Positions 27,438-36,073 of a stretch of DNA of 64,000 nt are shown piece after piece (within the stretch, counting starts at the first letter, position 1; each line of letters begins with the position of its first letter). The notes below the pieces were generated by a model. It was given only the letters and a program-made list of their open reading frames with translations, ran no database searches and was not told the DNA's origin. This DNA is from an uncultured Pelagibacteraceae bacterium. GTDB taxonomy: Bacteria; Pseudomonadota; Alphaproteobacteria; Pelagibacterales; Pelagibacteraceae. Location: NCBI GenBank assembly GCA_902609685.1, contig CACLSR010000003.1, forward strand, positions 56,001 to 120,000, read 5' to 3'. A program made the position numbers and the translations under genes.

Positions 27438-28334
27438 TTAATTGTTCCTATAGAATGAAATTGTTTTTTTTAAACCAGCTCTTAAATCACACTTAGGTTC
27501 CCAAGAATAATCATTCTTTACTCTCTTTATGTTTGGAAAATTATTTTTCATTTCATCTTTTCTCATTTTAATTTTTCCATAAATTGGTTTACCAGAACCT
27601 ATTAATCTATTAATCATATCTATTAAAAATTTTACTTTAATCTTATTGCCTGCACCCACATTATAAATTTTATTCATTGGCTTTTTTTTTATGGATTTAA
27701 TAATAAGTTTAATTAAATCGTCTATATAAAGAAAATCCCTAATTTGACCTCCAGATGTACAACCAAAATTTTTATTTTTTAAACAAGAGTCAATAACTAC
27801 TGGAATTAATCTATTTTTTGACTGATTTGGTCCATATACTTGGTATAATCTAAAGATTGTATAAGGGAATGACTTAATTCTATCAATTTTCTCTAAATAT
27901 TTTGTAGCTTTATATTTAGCTATACCATAATTTCCTTTGGGTTTGCAGATAGACTTTTCCGAGTGTGGTGAAAAAGAGTTACCATACTCCATACTGCTTC
28001 CAATCTGAATAAAATTATCAATTTTTTTATTTCTAAAAAGATTAATTAAGTTTTTGCATCCATAATAATGACTCTGAATTGTCTTAGACTTATTAGTATG
28101 ATCTACATATCCACTAAAATTTACTATGTAATTATACTTATCTTTTAATTTTCTTTTTAAAACATTCTTATTGCAAATATCACAAGTAATATATTTAACT
28201 TTCTTAATTTTTCTTTGCTTGGTGGGTTTTTTTGTTGACAAAGAATAGAGAGAATAATGTTGTTTGCTTAATTTTTTAAGAAGATGATAGCCTAAAAAAC
28301 CTGTCCCTCCAGTTACTAAAATTTTCTTTTTCAA
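27438..28334 (-). CDS. NAD-dependent epimerase/reductase (SDR), CDP-sugar branch
   Basis: 298 aa extended SDR: ILVTGGTGFLGYHLLKKL, VNFSGYVDH, IQIGSSMEYGN (Ser), GNYGIAKYKATKYL (Tyr/Lys), FRLYQVYGPNQSKNRLIP and RDFLYIDDLIKLI. Lies 4 bp overlapping downstream of rfbF and rfbG, so it most likely reduces or epimerises the CDP-4-keto-6-deoxyglucose product. A decayed relative of its C-terminus lies at 23602-23830. Confidence 0.82.
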   Translation of the reverse strand: MKKKILVTGGTGFLGYHLLKKLSKQHYSLYSLSTKKPTKQRKIKKVKYITCDICNKNVLKRKLKDKYNYIVNFSGYVDHTNKSKTIQSHYYGCKNLINLFRNKKIDNFIQIGSSMEYGNSFSPHSEKSICKPKGNYGIAKYKATKYLEKIDRIKSFPYTIFRLYQVYGPNQSKNRLIPVVIDSCLKNKNFGCTSGGQIRDFLYIDDLIKLIIKSIKKKPMNKIYNVGAGNKIKVKFLIDMINRLIGSGKPIYGKIKMRKDEMKNNFPNIKRVKNDYSWEPKCDLRAGLKKTISFYRNN

Positions 28335-29047
28335 TGATAATTCAATTTATGTATATTTTTCTCTAAAAGTTTTTTATCTCTTAATGTATCCATACACTGC
28401 CAAAAACCATGATGTTTAAAAGCACCAAGCTTTTTAAGCTTGCAGATTTTTTCTAAAGGGTGTCTTTCAAGAATAGTTTTATCGTTTTTAATATATCTAA
28501 AGATTTCTGGTTCCACTACAAAAAAACCACCATTAATCCAACCTTCATCTAATTTTGATTTTTCTTTAAAATATTTTACTTTTTGACCATTTATTTTAAT
28601 TCCTCCAAATCTTGCTGGAGGTCTTACTGCAGTTAATGTTACATAATTATCATTTTTTTTATGAAAAGAAATCAATCTTTTCAAATTTATGTTTGCAACT
28701 CCATCACCATACGTTAATAAAAAAGTTTCAGAACCAATATATTGTTTTAATCTTTTTAATCTTCCACCTGTCATAGTAGTTGCACCTGTATCAACTAATT
28801 GAACATTAATATTTAGTTTATTTTTTTTGAAAAAGTTTTTAATGACATGTCCTTTATAACCCAAAGCAATAATAAAATCCTTAAAACCAAATTTTAAATA
28901 ACATTTTATTATATGTGATATTATAGGTTTGTTATTTATCTTGACCATAGGTTTAGGAATAGTCCTAGTGTGTTCTGATAATCTGGTGCCTAAGCCTCCT
29001 GCCAAAATTACAACCTTTAGATTATTTTTCTTTAATTTTTTTTTCAT
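28331..29047 (-). CDS. rfbF: Glucose-1-phosphate cytidylyltransferase
   Basis: Makes CDP-glucose from glucose 1-phosphate and CTP. VVILAGGLGTRLSEHTRTIP at the N-terminus, KPMVKINNKPII, the RfbF-specific VDTGATTMTGGRLKRL, LTYGDGVANI, PARFGGI, WINGGFFV and the C-terminal FWQCMDTLRDK. 238 aa, slightly short of the usual 255 or so. Overlaps rfbG by 26 bp and the downstream SDR by 4 bp. Confidence 0.93.
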   Translation of the reverse strand: MKKKLKKNNLKVVILAGGLGTRLSEHTRTIPKPMVKINNKPIISHIIKCYLKFGFKDFIIALGYKGHVIKNFFKKNKLNINVQLVDTGATTMTGGRLKRLKQYIGSETFLLTYGDGVANINLKRLISFHKKNDNYVTLTAVRPPARFGGIKINGQKVKYFKEKSKLDEGWINGGFFVVEPEIFRYIKNDKTILERHPLEKICKLKKLGAFKHHGFWQCMDTLRDKKLLEKNIHKLNYH

Positions 29048-30089
29048 AGATTTTTAATTGTTTTAAAGTAATGATTTCTTTATTAGTATAAAACTCTTTG
29101 TACCAATCGGTTACTAGATGAATAGTTTCGTTAAAAGACAATTTACACTCCCAATTTAATAATTTTTTGGCTTTTATTGAATTCAATTTTAGTAATTTTG
29201 ACTCTTTTTGATTTTTATTATTAATTTTTGATATTATCCATTTTATATCACTCCATGATCTTTTCATTGTCTTAATTATAGTGATTACATCAAAGTCATT
29301 TTTTTTTTTTGGTCCAAAATTAAAAGCTTCACCATGAAGTCTTTCATTTAAAAAAATTCTTTCAGCTAAAGTTAAATAACCATTAATTGCCTCGAGCACA
29401 TGTTGCCAAGGTCTTGTAGAATATGGACTTCTGATGGTAACTATTTTTTTTTTTGACCAAGATTTTACACAATCTGGAATTAGTCTATCTTGAGACCAAT
29501 CACCACCACCTATAACATTACCAGCCCTAGCTGTTGCTATGAAAATATTATTATTTTTTTTTAAAAAAAAAGATTTTACATAAGATTGAATTACTAACTC
29601 TGCCGCTGCTTTTGATGCGCTATAGGGATCAGTTCCTCCTAATAAATCATTTTCTCGATAACCCTTTTTTATCTCTAAATTTTTATAAACTTTGTCACTA
29701 GTGATAATAATTACTACACACTTTTTTTTTAATCCCCTCAGACTCTCCAGTATATTAAGGGTTCCAATTGTGTTCGTATCAAAAGTGAATTTAGGCATAA
29801 TAAAAGATTTCTTTACTAATGATTGTCCAGCTAAATGAAAAATGAAATCAGGTTTTTCTTTGTTGATGATTTTCTTAAGATTATCAAAATTTATCAAGTC
29901 AAGTTTGTAATTTTTAATTTTTTTATTTAAACCTAAAAGCTTATAATGTGATGGTTCGCTAATAATTCCATTAGATATACCTACAACTTTTGATTTTAAT
30001 TTAATTAACCACAAAGTTAACCATGAGCCTTTAAAACCAGTATGACCAGTTACAATCACTTTTTTATTTTTAAAAATATTCTTAAACAT
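29022..30089 (-). CDS. rfbG: CDP-glucose 4,6-dehydratase
   Basis: Converts CDP-glucose to CDP-4-keto-6-deoxyglucose. VIVTGHTGFKGSWLTLWL, HLAGQSLVKKS, ITSDKVYKN (catalytic Thr/Ser-Asp region), DPYSASKAAAELVIQSY and ARAGNVIGGGDWSQDRLIPD are RfbG signatures. 355 aa. A 12-base T tract (29299-29310) interrupts nothing but is slippage-prone. No RfbH-type C3 dehydrase is seen, so the CDP-sugar is probably a 6-deoxyhexose rather than a 3,6-dideoxyhexose. Confidence 0.92.
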   Translation of the reverse strand: MFKNIFKNKKVIVTGHTGFKGSWLTLWLIKLKSKVVGISNGIISEPSHYKLLGLNKKIKNYKLDLINFDNLKKIINKEKPDFIFHLAGQSLVKKSFIMPKFTFDTNTIGTLNILESLRGLKKKCVVIIITSDKVYKNLEIKKGYRENDLLGGTDPYSASKAAAELVIQSYVKSFFLKKNNNIFIATARAGNVIGGGDWSQDRLIPDCVKSWSKKKIVTIRSPYSTRPWQHVLEAINGYLTLAERIFLNERLHGEAFNFGPKKKNDFDVITIIKTMKRSWSDIKWIISKINNKNQKESKLLKLNSIKAKKLLNWECKLSFNETIHLVTDWYKEFYTNKEIITLKQLKIYEKKIKEK

Positions 30090-30145
30090 TTTATTTTTCC
30101 TCAGAAAAAGTTATGACTATTCTCACTTTCAATATTAATAAGTTC

Positions 30146-31252
30146 CTAAAAAATCACGTTATTAATTGTTTCTTTAATTTTGGTGTTATTTTTCATTTCC
30201 GCAATTTTAGATTTACCAATATTTACAAGCTTTATAATTCTCGGATTTTTTCCAATTCTTTTTTTATCTAAAAAAATATTCTTAAAAATATCTCTTTTTA
30301 AATTTTCTTTTTTGTTAATGATTTTTAAATGAGAGAGATTTGATGGTAATTTATAATAATCAAGTAAATTTTTAAGCATTAGAAATTTTTTACTTTTACC
30401 CTCAAAGTAATATATTTCACATAACATTCCAATTCCAACAGCCTCTCCGTGTCTCAAAATATCTATATTTTTTCCTTTAAAAGACATCTCAATGGCATGA
30501 GCAAAGGTATGTCCAAAATTAAGGTTAAGTCTTTTTAATTGCTCAAATACATCTTCTTTGAAAAAATTTATTTTTGATAGAAGAGATAACTTAATTAATT
30601 TTGATAAAAAAGTGTAATCTCTATTTAAACACTTCTCTTTATCTGATTTTAACATTTGTAAAATTTTATGATTGTGAATTAATCCACATTTAATTACTTC
30701 AGGAATGCCAGATAAAAATTCTCTATTTGGAATCAATTCAATAACATTTTTTGAAATAAATACATTCTGAGAATGATAATAATTTCCAATAGAATTTATA
30801 ATATTTTTATAATTTATACCTGTTTTGCCTCCCAAACAACTATCAACAATAGCAGTCATAGTTGTAGGTATATGGTAGTATATCATGCCTCTTAAATACA
30901 AAGAACTTGCAAGAGCTGATACATCACCTACTACACCACCTCCGCAAGACAACAATACTGATTTTTTCGTAAATTTTTTTTCAATTAATTTATCAATAAT
31001 TTTAAAAAGAAATTTTTTATTCTTGTTTATTTTTGATCCACTTACTCTTAACAAAGTTACTTTTAATCCACATTTTTTCAAATCTTTAAACAAAAATTTT
31101 GTGAATCTTTTATTTAATCTATTATCTATTATTAGGAGAAGCTTTTTATCACAATAAAGTTTTGATAAAGCTTTATAAATATCTGGGCTTTCTTTATTAT
31201 TACAAAATGTAATTTTATAATTCTGCTTATTTATTTTATAATTTATAATCAT
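30146..31252 (-). CDS. Dehydroquinate-synthase-like sugar-phosphate cyclase
   Basis: 368 aa of the AroB/sugar-phosphate-cyclase superfamily (NAD, divalent metal). LSCGGGVVGDVSALASSLYLRG (NAD loop), IPTTMTAIVDSCLGGKTGINY, the metal ligands in GIPEVIKCG, LNFGHTFAHAIE and RHGEAVGIGML, and LDKKR. It is embedded in a glycan operon and diverges from housekeeping AroB (long basic N-terminus, IVDSCLGGK for QVDSSVGGK), so a cyclitol-forming role (sedoheptulose-7-phosphate-cyclase type) is plausible. AroB itself cannot be excluded. The downstream rfbG is 56 bp away. Confidence 0.8.
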   Translation of the reverse strand: MIINYKINKQNYKITFCNNKESPDIYKALSKLYCDKKLLLIIDNRLNKRFTKFLFKDLKKCGLKVTLLRVSGSKINKNKKFLFKIIDKLIEKKFTKKSVLLSCGGGVVGDVSALASSLYLRGMIYYHIPTTMTAIVDSCLGGKTGINYKNIINSIGNYYHSQNVFISKNVIELIPNREFLSGIPEVIKCGLIHNHKILQMLKSDKEKCLNRDYTFLSKLIKLSLLSKINFFKEDVFEQLKRLNLNFGHTFAHAIEMSFKGKNIDILRHGEAVGIGMLCEIYYFEGKSKKFLMLKNLLDYYKLPSNLSHLKIINKKENLKRDIFKNIFLDKKRIGKNPRIIKLVNIGKSKIAEMKNNTKIKETINNVIF

Positions 31253-32004
31253 CTAGTATTATACATTGAATAGTACTTATCTTTTTTCATTTTTTTTCTG
31301 GCATCTATCAAATTTTTTAAAACATCAATTGAAAAACTATCTCCTTTTAAAGAGAAGGTTTTTATTCTCAATCCTAGATCGATCGCTCTTAATAACTCGA
31401 TGTCTTCTAAATTTTCGAGTTTACTTTTTTGAGTAAAATTTGCAAAATCTCTTAGAGCTGAAGGTTTAAATGAAATTACAGATAAATGTTTATAAATCTT
31501 ATCTGTTTTTCCAACAAAGTGATGTGGAGATGCAGATCTTGTGAGATATATAACCTCTTTATTTTTATTAAATATGACTCTTACAATATGTGGGTCTTTG
31601 GTAAATTTTGTGGGTAAGTTGGGTAATATGATATCGTAATTTTTGTTTTTTCGATGAAATTTTACAACTAGATCAATATTTATGGGATCAATTAAGGGTT
31701 CATCACCTTGAATATCAATAATTTGATCATACTTCATCTTCAACTTTTTGTAAGCTTCAAAAATTCTATCACCACCTTGTTTATGATTTTTTTTTGTTAA
31801 TATAGCTTTAGCATTATATCTCTTCGCAATTTGAAATACTTCTTTTGTATCACAGCATATAAAGACTTCCGAAAGGCTCTTTGCTATTTTTGACCTTCGA
31901 TATGTGTGAATTATCATTGGCAAATTACCAATCATTTTTAGAGATTTTCCTGGTAACCTTCTAGAATTAAATCTTGTGGGTATTAAACCTACCGCTTTAT
32001 GCAT
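31249..32004 (-). CDS. KdsB-like cytidylyltransferase
   Basis: Family of 3-deoxy-manno-octulosonate cytidylyltransferase. AVGLIPTRFNSRRLPGKSL, HKQGGDRIFEAYKKL (GTDR becomes GGDR), IIDIQGDEPLIDP, LTRSASPHHF and LENLEDIELLRAIDLGLRI. About 251 aa. Start set at ATG 32004 (MHKAVGLIP), which shares 8 bp with the upstream SDR end; an in-frame ATG at 32022 is also possible. Overlaps the cyclase gene by 4 bp. It could activate Kdo or an unusual polyol/cyclitol acid made by its neighbours. Confidence 0.85.
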   Translation of the reverse strand: MHKAVGLIPTRFNSRRLPGKSLKMIGNLPMIIHTYRRSKIAKSLSEVFICCDTKEVFQIAKRYNAKAILTKKNHKQGGDRIFEAYKKLKMKYDQIIDIQGDEPLIDPINIDLVVKFHRKNKNYDIILPNLPTKFTKDPHIVRVIFNKNKEVIYLTRSASPHHFVGKTDKIYKHLSVISFKPSALRDFANFTQKSKLENLEDIELLRAIDLGLRIKTFSLKGDSFSIDVLKNLIDARKKMKKDKYYSMYNTR

Positions 32005-32737
32005 TAGTCCAACCTCCATCAATAGTTATATTTTCACCATTAAGATAACTACTTTTATCAGATAATATAAAACTAATTAATTCAGCAACTTCTCTTGGAT
32101 CAGCCCATCTTTTTTGAGGAATTCGAGATAAGGTCCACTTATAAAGTTTTTTTCTTTTCTCTTTAAAGGTATTAAAGTATGAAGTTTTAATAAAACCTGG
32201 ACTAACAATATTTGCCCTTATACCTTTGTTGCTCATCTCTACTGCAAATGATTTTGTGAGTGCTGTAAGTGCACTTTTACTTGAAGCATAACCAGATAAA
32301 TCTTTAAAACCCAATTGACCAACGATTGAACTAATATTAACTATTGATGCCTTCATCTTATTTTTAATTATAAATTTTGTAAAAATTTGCATAATATTTA
32401 AAATACTAAAAAAATTAACATCGAACACATTTGATAGATCATCTTTTTTGATATTTAAAAAACTCTTTCTAAACCTCACGCCTGCATTGTTTACTACACA
32501 ATTGATGGGTTTATTAACTTTTTTGGATGTCTTCAAAATTTTTTCTATTAATTTTTTATTATTTACATTTCCATTAAAAATAAAAATATTTCTTAAATCT
32601 TTGAATTTTTTATTGTCTCTCTTATCTTTTATCAAAGCAAACACAAAGCCACCATTTGAGATTATACTATAGACGCAACTTTCACCAATTCCTTTACCGG
32701 CACCTGTAACTAAAATATTTTTATTCCTTAGGATCAT
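31997..32737 (-). CDS. Classical short-chain dehydrogenase
   Basis: 246 aa, FabG-like: ILVTGAGKGIGESCVYSI, VNNAGVRFRK, VNISSIVGQLGF (Ser), SGYASSKSALTALTKSF (Tyr-x3-Lys), IVSPGFIKTSYF and LNGENITIDGGWTNA. Sandwiched between a GT-B-like protein and the KdsB-like enzyme with overlaps at both ends, so it probably oxidises or reduces the intermediate passed to the cyclase/cytidylyltransferase pair. Confidence 0.88.
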   Translation of the reverse strand: MILRNKNILVTGAGKGIGESCVYSIISNGGFVFALIKDKRDNKKFKDLRNIFIFNGNVNNKKLIEKILKTSKKVNKPINCVVNNAGVRFRKSFLNIKKDDLSNVFDVNFFSILNIMQIFTKFIIKNKMKASIVNISSIVGQLGFKDLSGYASSKSALTALTKSFAVEMSNKGIRANIVSPGFIKTSYFNTFKEKRKKLYKWTLSRIPQKRWADPREVAELISFILSDKSSYLNGENITIDGGWTNA

Positions 32738-34086
32738 GATTTTAAGAACGGTTCAAAATATTTTTGAAATTTGTTTTTTTCATGATTTACTAAAAATGTA
32801 TAATTTTTTTTTTTTAAATTGTATATATATGTTTTTTCTCCAATTTTTTGAGTATCAATAGTTGTCCAAATTTTAGGTGAAAATACATCAAGATTTTCTT
32901 CTTGTGGAAAATGTATAATTGAAGTCCCCTCTTCGAGCGCTTGAACACAAACACCAGTAGCAGATCCAAAAAATAAGGAGTTATTGGGTATTTTTTGATT
33001 TTTGTTTTTAGAAAATTTTCTCAATAAAGCCTCACATTCAATTTTAAAATTCAAATGATCTTTACTCTTCATATTTAATGGGTGAATCCTTACTTTATAT
33101 TTGTAAAAATTTTTTAATTTTGTTTTTAAAAGATATTTTTCTAATCTTTCTAAATAATCATTTTTTTCTTTTAAATTATATGGTGCAAATATGTAGCCTC
33201 TAAACTCTTTTTTTCTTTTTTTTCTAAATCTTAATGAAGGGATAACTTCAATTTTTTTTCTTGACCAGCCAAGATGTTTTTTTAAGACAATTTTTTGTTG
33301 TTGACCTGAAACAATTAATTTATCTAAAGATTGTTTTTTATAAATTAAATCAAGTTGAATTGGCCAGGGAGCACAATGCAAATAACCATAAGTATTAATA
33401 TTAGAATTTAATTTTTTAAGACTATTAATTAGATAATTTTGAAAAGGAATACCTTCATAATTAATAATTAAATTTTTAATATTCATACCCTTCATTAAAT
33501 TTTGAGCTTGCTTCAAGACTATTTTAGAAAAATCAAATTCTTTCCAACAAATATGTCTCAATAAATTAAAGTTTGCAGGAGTTAATAATTGAAATAAATG
33601 TTTTAATAAATAAGTTAAACTATAGCTGTTATTATTTTTTTTAGCAATAATAGCAACATTAGATCTTATTTTTTTTGGTATATAGTTATCTAACGAAATT
33701 AAAAACCAAAAATATTTTGGATTTTTCGAGTCTAGATTAAAATACTGATCAAAAAAATTACCTTTATTATCGAAATCTTCTTTCTTGGAGTATGAAAGTA
33801 TAAAATTTACAGGCTTTGTATTTATATCTTTTTTATTTAAAAATAATTTTAAATCAAAATTTCTTGATAAAGACATTAAGTTTTTAAAAAAAAAAAATAT
33901 TTTTGAATTATCTTTTAATCCATATAAATCTAAAGTTTTATAATACCCTGGTGTATCGGCCCAGATAGTGTAAAAACATAATGGGCTTGCACTTATATCT
34001 AAATTTTTTCTTTTTTCTCTAATTAAAAATTTTTTACAATTATTTAATAAATTTTTTTGTTTTTTTTTAATATTTTTTAGAGACAT
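32734..34086 (-). CDS. Putative GT-B glycosyltransferase / polysaccharide protein
   Basis: 450 aa, soluble, very lysine-rich. The C-terminal half has features of two-domain GT-B transferases: YGYLHCAPWPIQLDLIY, DKLIVSGQQQKIVLKKHLGW, VRIHPLNMKSKDHLNF and the nucleotide-sugar-site-like FFGSATGVCVQALEEGTSIIHFP. It resembles the style of KpsC/TagF-type proteins without a clear family. Overlaps the upstream aminotransferase by 20 bp. Could transfer the sugar activated by this operon. Confidence 0.5.
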   Translation of the reverse strand: MSLKNIKKKQKNLLNNCKKFLIREKRKNLDISASPLCFYTIWADTPGYYKTLDLYGLKDNSKIFFFFKNLMSLSRNFDLKLFLNKKDINTKPVNFILSYSKKEDFDNKGNFFDQYFNLDSKNPKYFWFLISLDNYIPKKIRSNVAIIAKKNNNSYSLTYLLKHLFQLLTPANFNLLRHICWKEFDFSKIVLKQAQNLMKGMNIKNLIINYEGIPFQNYLINSLKKLNSNINTYGYLHCAPWPIQLDLIYKKQSLDKLIVSGQQQKIVLKKHLGWSRKKIEVIPSLRFRKKRKKEFRGYIFAPYNLKEKNDYLERLEKYLLKTKLKNFYKYKVRIHPLNMKSKDHLNFKIECEALLRKFSKNKNQKIPNNSLFFGSATGVCVQALEEGTSIIHFPQEENLDVFSPKIWTTIDTQKIGEKTYIYNLKKKNYTFLVNHEKNKFQKYFEPFLKS

Positions 34087-35122
34087 CTTTCACTAAGCTC
34101 AAAACTTTCTTCATTTGTTTTACTGATCCCAAACTAAACCTACAATAGTCCTCAAATCCTTTTACACCTGGTCCTTTACGAAATAGAATTCTCTTAGATT
34201 TAAATTTTTTTTCTAAAGCTATGTTGTTTTTTCCAAGTTTTATATGAAAAAAGTTTGCATATGTATCTATAAAATCAATGTTCAATTTTTTAAGTTCTTT
34301 CGCTAGATAATTCTTTGAATGCTTAACTTCTTTAATGTGTCTTTTTACTAACGAGTAATTTTTTAAACAATATTCTATTACCAAACATGATATTGAATTT
34401 ATTTCATACATAGGCCGAAATTTGTTCATCAAATTTGCATAATTTGAGTTTGTTACAGCATATCCCGCTCTCAGACCTGCTAAACCAAATGATTTAGAGA
34501 AAGTTCTTGTAATTATTAAGTTTTTATATTTTTTAACAAATTCGACATAATTTTTTTCATAAAAACCTTCATAAGCCTCATCAATTACAAGAGGTATATT
34601 AAGTTTCTTTGTTTTCATAAAAATTTTAATCATAGTTTTTTTTGGAATAATAGTCCCAGTTGGACTATTTGGATTAGCTAAAATAATGAGGGAAATTTTT
34701 TTTGTTAAGCTTTTAAATAATCTTTTATAATCGAGTTCAAGTTTTTTGTTGTAACCAATCTTAATAGTTTTCAAGCCATAAATATTAGAATATACATTTA
34801 CCATTCCAAAAGTAGGGTTAATAACTATTATAGTATCATTTTTTTTTGTAAAAAGTTCAAAGCACGTTTTCAGTGAAATATCAGAACCTGCAGATAAATA
34901 AATCATTTGTTCTTTTACTTTAATCTGTTTAGCGATAAGTTTTTTTATTTTTAAAGTATTTGGATATGCAGATAAGTAAAATGAGTTGAGTTTTTTTTTT
35001 AAGAACCTAATAAGTTCTTTATCAAAAGGTATTACTCTTTCGTTCTTGTCTAATCTTAAATATTTTGACCTATCAATAATATCTGGACTTAGTCTATGAA
35101 TTTTTTGTAACCAATTTTTCAT
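34067..35122 (-). CDS. HisC-like PLP aminotransferase (class I/II)
   Basis: About 351 aa. LRLDKNERVIPFD, LSAGSDISLKTCFELF, IINPTFGMVN-like segment, NPNSPTGTIIPK, VIDEAYEGFYE and the PLP lysine in RTFSKSFGLAGLRAGY; C-terminal FRKGPGVKGFEDYCRFSLG. Matches histidinol-phosphate aminotransferase relatives. Start placed at ATG 35122 (MKNWLQKIH); the longer frame to 35158 would overlap the radical SAM gene by 65 bp. Paired with the radical SAM gene, it may aminate a modified substrate for the glycan rather than make histidine. Confidence 0.8.
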   Translation of the reverse strand: MKNWLQKIHRLSPDIIDRSKYLRLDKNERVIPFDKELIRFLKKKLNSFYLSAYPNTLKIKKLIAKQIKVKEQMIYLSAGSDISLKTCFELFTKKNDTIIVINPTFGMVNVYSNIYGLKTIKIGYNKKLELDYKRLFKSLTKKISLIILANPNSPTGTIIPKKTMIKIFMKTKKLNIPLVIDEAYEGFYEKNYVEFVKKYKNLIITRTFSKSFGLAGLRAGYAVTNSNYANLMNKFRPMYEINSISCLVIEYCLKNYSLVKRHIKEVKHSKNYLAKELKKLNIDFIDTYANFFHIKLGKNNIALEKKFKSKRILFRKGPGVKGFEDYCRFSLGSVKQMKKVLSLVKDVSKKY

Positions 35123-35996
35123 TAATTTTGTTCCATTCATTTGCGTGTTTTTTGCCAATTAGTTCACCTGATACATCACATTTATTACATGGTGAAAAAT
35201 TTCTATCTGCAGATAAAAGTTTTTTTCTTGCAAATTGGAACTTTTGATTCAACCAGATATCTATTATTTTTTGTTTTTTTACATTACCTGCAATAAATTT
35301 CTTCGCCCAATCGTGTGAACACATTTGAACATCACCATTATAATCAATAAAAAAATTATAGGCTGGATAATTACATTTAGTTTTTAAGGATTTTTTCAAT
35401 GCTGGAATGCTATACTCAGCATTTGTAAGAGTTCCACTTCTGTTACTTATATTTAATCCAAAATCTAATTCTTCTGGCATGTATCTATTTCGAATTACAT
35501 ATTGATCTTTGCGTAAACCAGCATCTTGACAAAGATTGTAAAATTGTTTTTCCTCCTTTGGTCCATCGTAAACACTAATTAGTAAAGTAGACAGCCCCGC
35601 ATTAAACAATTTAATTAATCTATCTTTATTCAAAACGTCACCATTGGTTATCAGCTCAATTTGAGCATTGGGTAAAAAATTTCTTGCCTCAATAATATTT
35701 TCGTAAATTTTTTTATGTAATAGAGGTTCGACATAACCAGAATAAATTACCATTCCTTTATATTTTAGATTTGACAATTCAGAAAAAATTTTGTGATGCA
35801 GCTCGTCAGATATAAATTCATTTACATCTTGATAATTAGGATCACTTCTTGGACAAAATGAGCATTTTCTATTACACATACCGGAATTACTTATTTCAAT
35901 GACTGACATTAAAGGAACTTTTTTCTGACTATAAAAATCTAATCTATCTTCAGTAACTTTATTTTTTCTTGGTATATTTTTGTCTTTTATAATCAT
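35094..35996 (-). CDS. Radical SAM / SPASM-domain enzyme
   Basis: 300 aa. Radical SAM cluster CNRKCSFCPR (residues about 41-50), TM-barrel segments IELITNGDVL and LLISVYDGP, then a C-terminal SPASM-like cysteine set in KTKCNYPAYNFFIDYNGDVQMCSHDW and SPCNKCDVSG. First gene of the minus-strand operon running to 27438, directly behind operator copy 2. Reaction unknown. Confidence 0.82.
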   Translation of the reverse strand: MIIKDKNIPRKNKVTEDRLDFYSQKKVPLMSVIEISNSGMCNRKCSFCPRSDPNYQDVNEFISDELHHKIFSELSNLKYKGMVIYSGYVEPLLHKKIYENIIEARNFLPNAQIELITNGDVLNKDRLIKLFNAGLSTLLISVYDGPKEEKQFYNLCQDAGLRKDQYVIRNRYMPEELDFGLNISNRSGTLTNAEYSIPALKKSLKTKCNYPAYNFFIDYNGDVQMCSHDWAKKFIAGNVKKQKIIDIWLNQKFQFARKKLLSADRNFSPCNKCDVSGELIGKKHANEWNKINEKLVTKNS

Positions 35997-36031
35997 GAAT
36001 TAAAGATTAATTAAAAGTTATGATCATGGTT

Positions 36032-36046
36032 GTTCAATTTTTGAAC
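36032..36046. promoter_or_regulatory. Palindromic operator, copy 2 (GTTCAATTTTTGAAC)
   Basis: GTTCAA-TTT-TTGAAC between the radical SAM start (35996) and the end of the ABC gene. On the minus strand its right half TTGAAC (36037-36032) is followed after 16 bp by TTTAAT (36015-36010), a 5/6 -10 box; the predicted transcript starts about 7 bp before the ATG. Confidence 0.82.
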
Positions 36047-36073
36047 ATAACACATAAATTTCAGCTGTCAAAT

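Noticed and set aside
27419-27440. Inverted repeat AAATAATT / AATTATTT between convergent genes as a terminator
   Set aside because: AT-only stem with no clear T tract, easily arising by chance in this composition; it also overlaps a stop codon.
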